DNA from: Artemisia argyi
Taxonomy: Eukaryota > Streptophyta > Magnoliopsida > Asterales > Asteraceae
DNA: 64,000 bases
Direction: 5' to 3'
Assembly: GCA_030686995.1 (NCBI GenBank)
Contig: CM060685.1
Coordinates: 131,548,753-131,612,752, forward strand
Made by a program: the position numbers and the translations under genes
In this document: positions 63,649 through 64,000 of the stretch, piece after piece
Numbering within the stretch: position 1 is the first letter of the stretch
Layout of the letters: every line of letters starts with the position of its first letter
Notes under the pieces: generated by a model
The model's database searches: none
Seen by the model: the letters and a program-made list of their open reading frames with translations, nothing else
What the model was told of the DNA's origin: nothing

Positions 63649-64000
63649 CGAGCTAAAGGACGATTGACACATGTCCTCCGGGTTGCCGCGGAGCCAATTT
63701 CTTGTTGGCACATGTATTTTTGAAGTCATGACTTCTTTGTTTTAACCCAATGACAACAAAGGTCTTTTTGACGTAGATTAGTTGTTTATATAACGAATAT
63801 TATAAAAATAGAAGATAGTAGCATTCTACATGCATCAGAACAAACCAAACACCCGCTGAGAAAACTTCTACCATTCTTTTAATATAATTTTTTTATTGTT
63901 CAAAAGAAATCATAAGATAACAACCAGTCAACCACATTAGAAAATTTGCAAAAGCATTTCAATAAATATGCGTTCGCTCCAACACGATTTTGAATACTCT
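63649..64000. other. Gene-free end of window
   Basis: AT-rich sequence; nothing recognised. Confidence 0.4.

Overview
This window looks like transposon-rich nuclear DNA of a flowering plant, probably a eudicot and possibly Asteraceae (the family is only an inference from the feel of the repeats). It is very AT-rich. It holds interrupted genes with GT-AG introns, many (TA)n and poly(A)/(T) tracts, and nearly every class of plant mobile element. No bacterial-type features, tRNA or rRNA genes were seen.

Layout. 1-1090: decayed Ty3/gypsy reverse transcriptase, minus strand. 1.6-6.8 kb: gene-free, with (TA)n tracts, a MITE, a 30-bp hairpin, a hAT-type MITE with perfect 8-bp target duplication, Helitron-like ends and a Helitron-like copy. 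6.87-16.06 kb: the one convincing complete host gene, a 13-exon organellar MnmG/GidA-type tRNA-modification enzyme (710 codons) with two GC-AG introns and a SINE, MITEs and a gypsy scrap in its introns. 16-21 kb: a SINE, a small two-segment membrane-protein gene, a broken glycine-rich protein gene, a hAT-like MITE and a Stowaway. 21.5-28.9 kb: a 7.4-kb CACTA element (TSD TCT) carrying 20-bp palindromes, a 41-bp minisatellite and three genes (unknown coiled-coil protein; GRF zinc-finger protein; Ptta/En/Spm protein with an in-frame stop), but no recognisable main transposase. 29-32.3 kb: Stowaway, MULE-type MITE and an inverted Helitron-like element. 32.35-45.34 kb: a ~13-kb Mutator-like element with diverged terminal inverted repeats and two convergent genes, a FAR1/MuDR-type transposase (+) and a Ulp1-like C48 protein (-). 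Both are broken by stops. Its non-coding DNA is peppered with a one-orientation motif resembling GATGCACTAA.

45.9-50.2 kb: first exon of an unidentified gene, a repeated presumed intron with a hAT insertion, and a 5'-truncated LINE with 14-bp duplication. 50.68-58.76 kb: a complete Ty1/copia retrotransposon (TSD AACTG, near-identical LTRs, almost intact pol frame). 58.8-64 kb: a possible small minus-strand gene with split exons, a poly(A)-ended segment, a 143-bp MULE-type MITE and a 632-bp hAT-type element.

The host gene produces a tRNA wobble-uridine modification enzyme. The rest is mostly layered transposon insertions. The best candidate for something undescribed is the two-gene MULE, with its strand-oriented interspersed motif and a Ulp1-like domain whose catalytic cysteine position reads serine. 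Second is the CACTA element, with its palindrome arrays and GRF companion.
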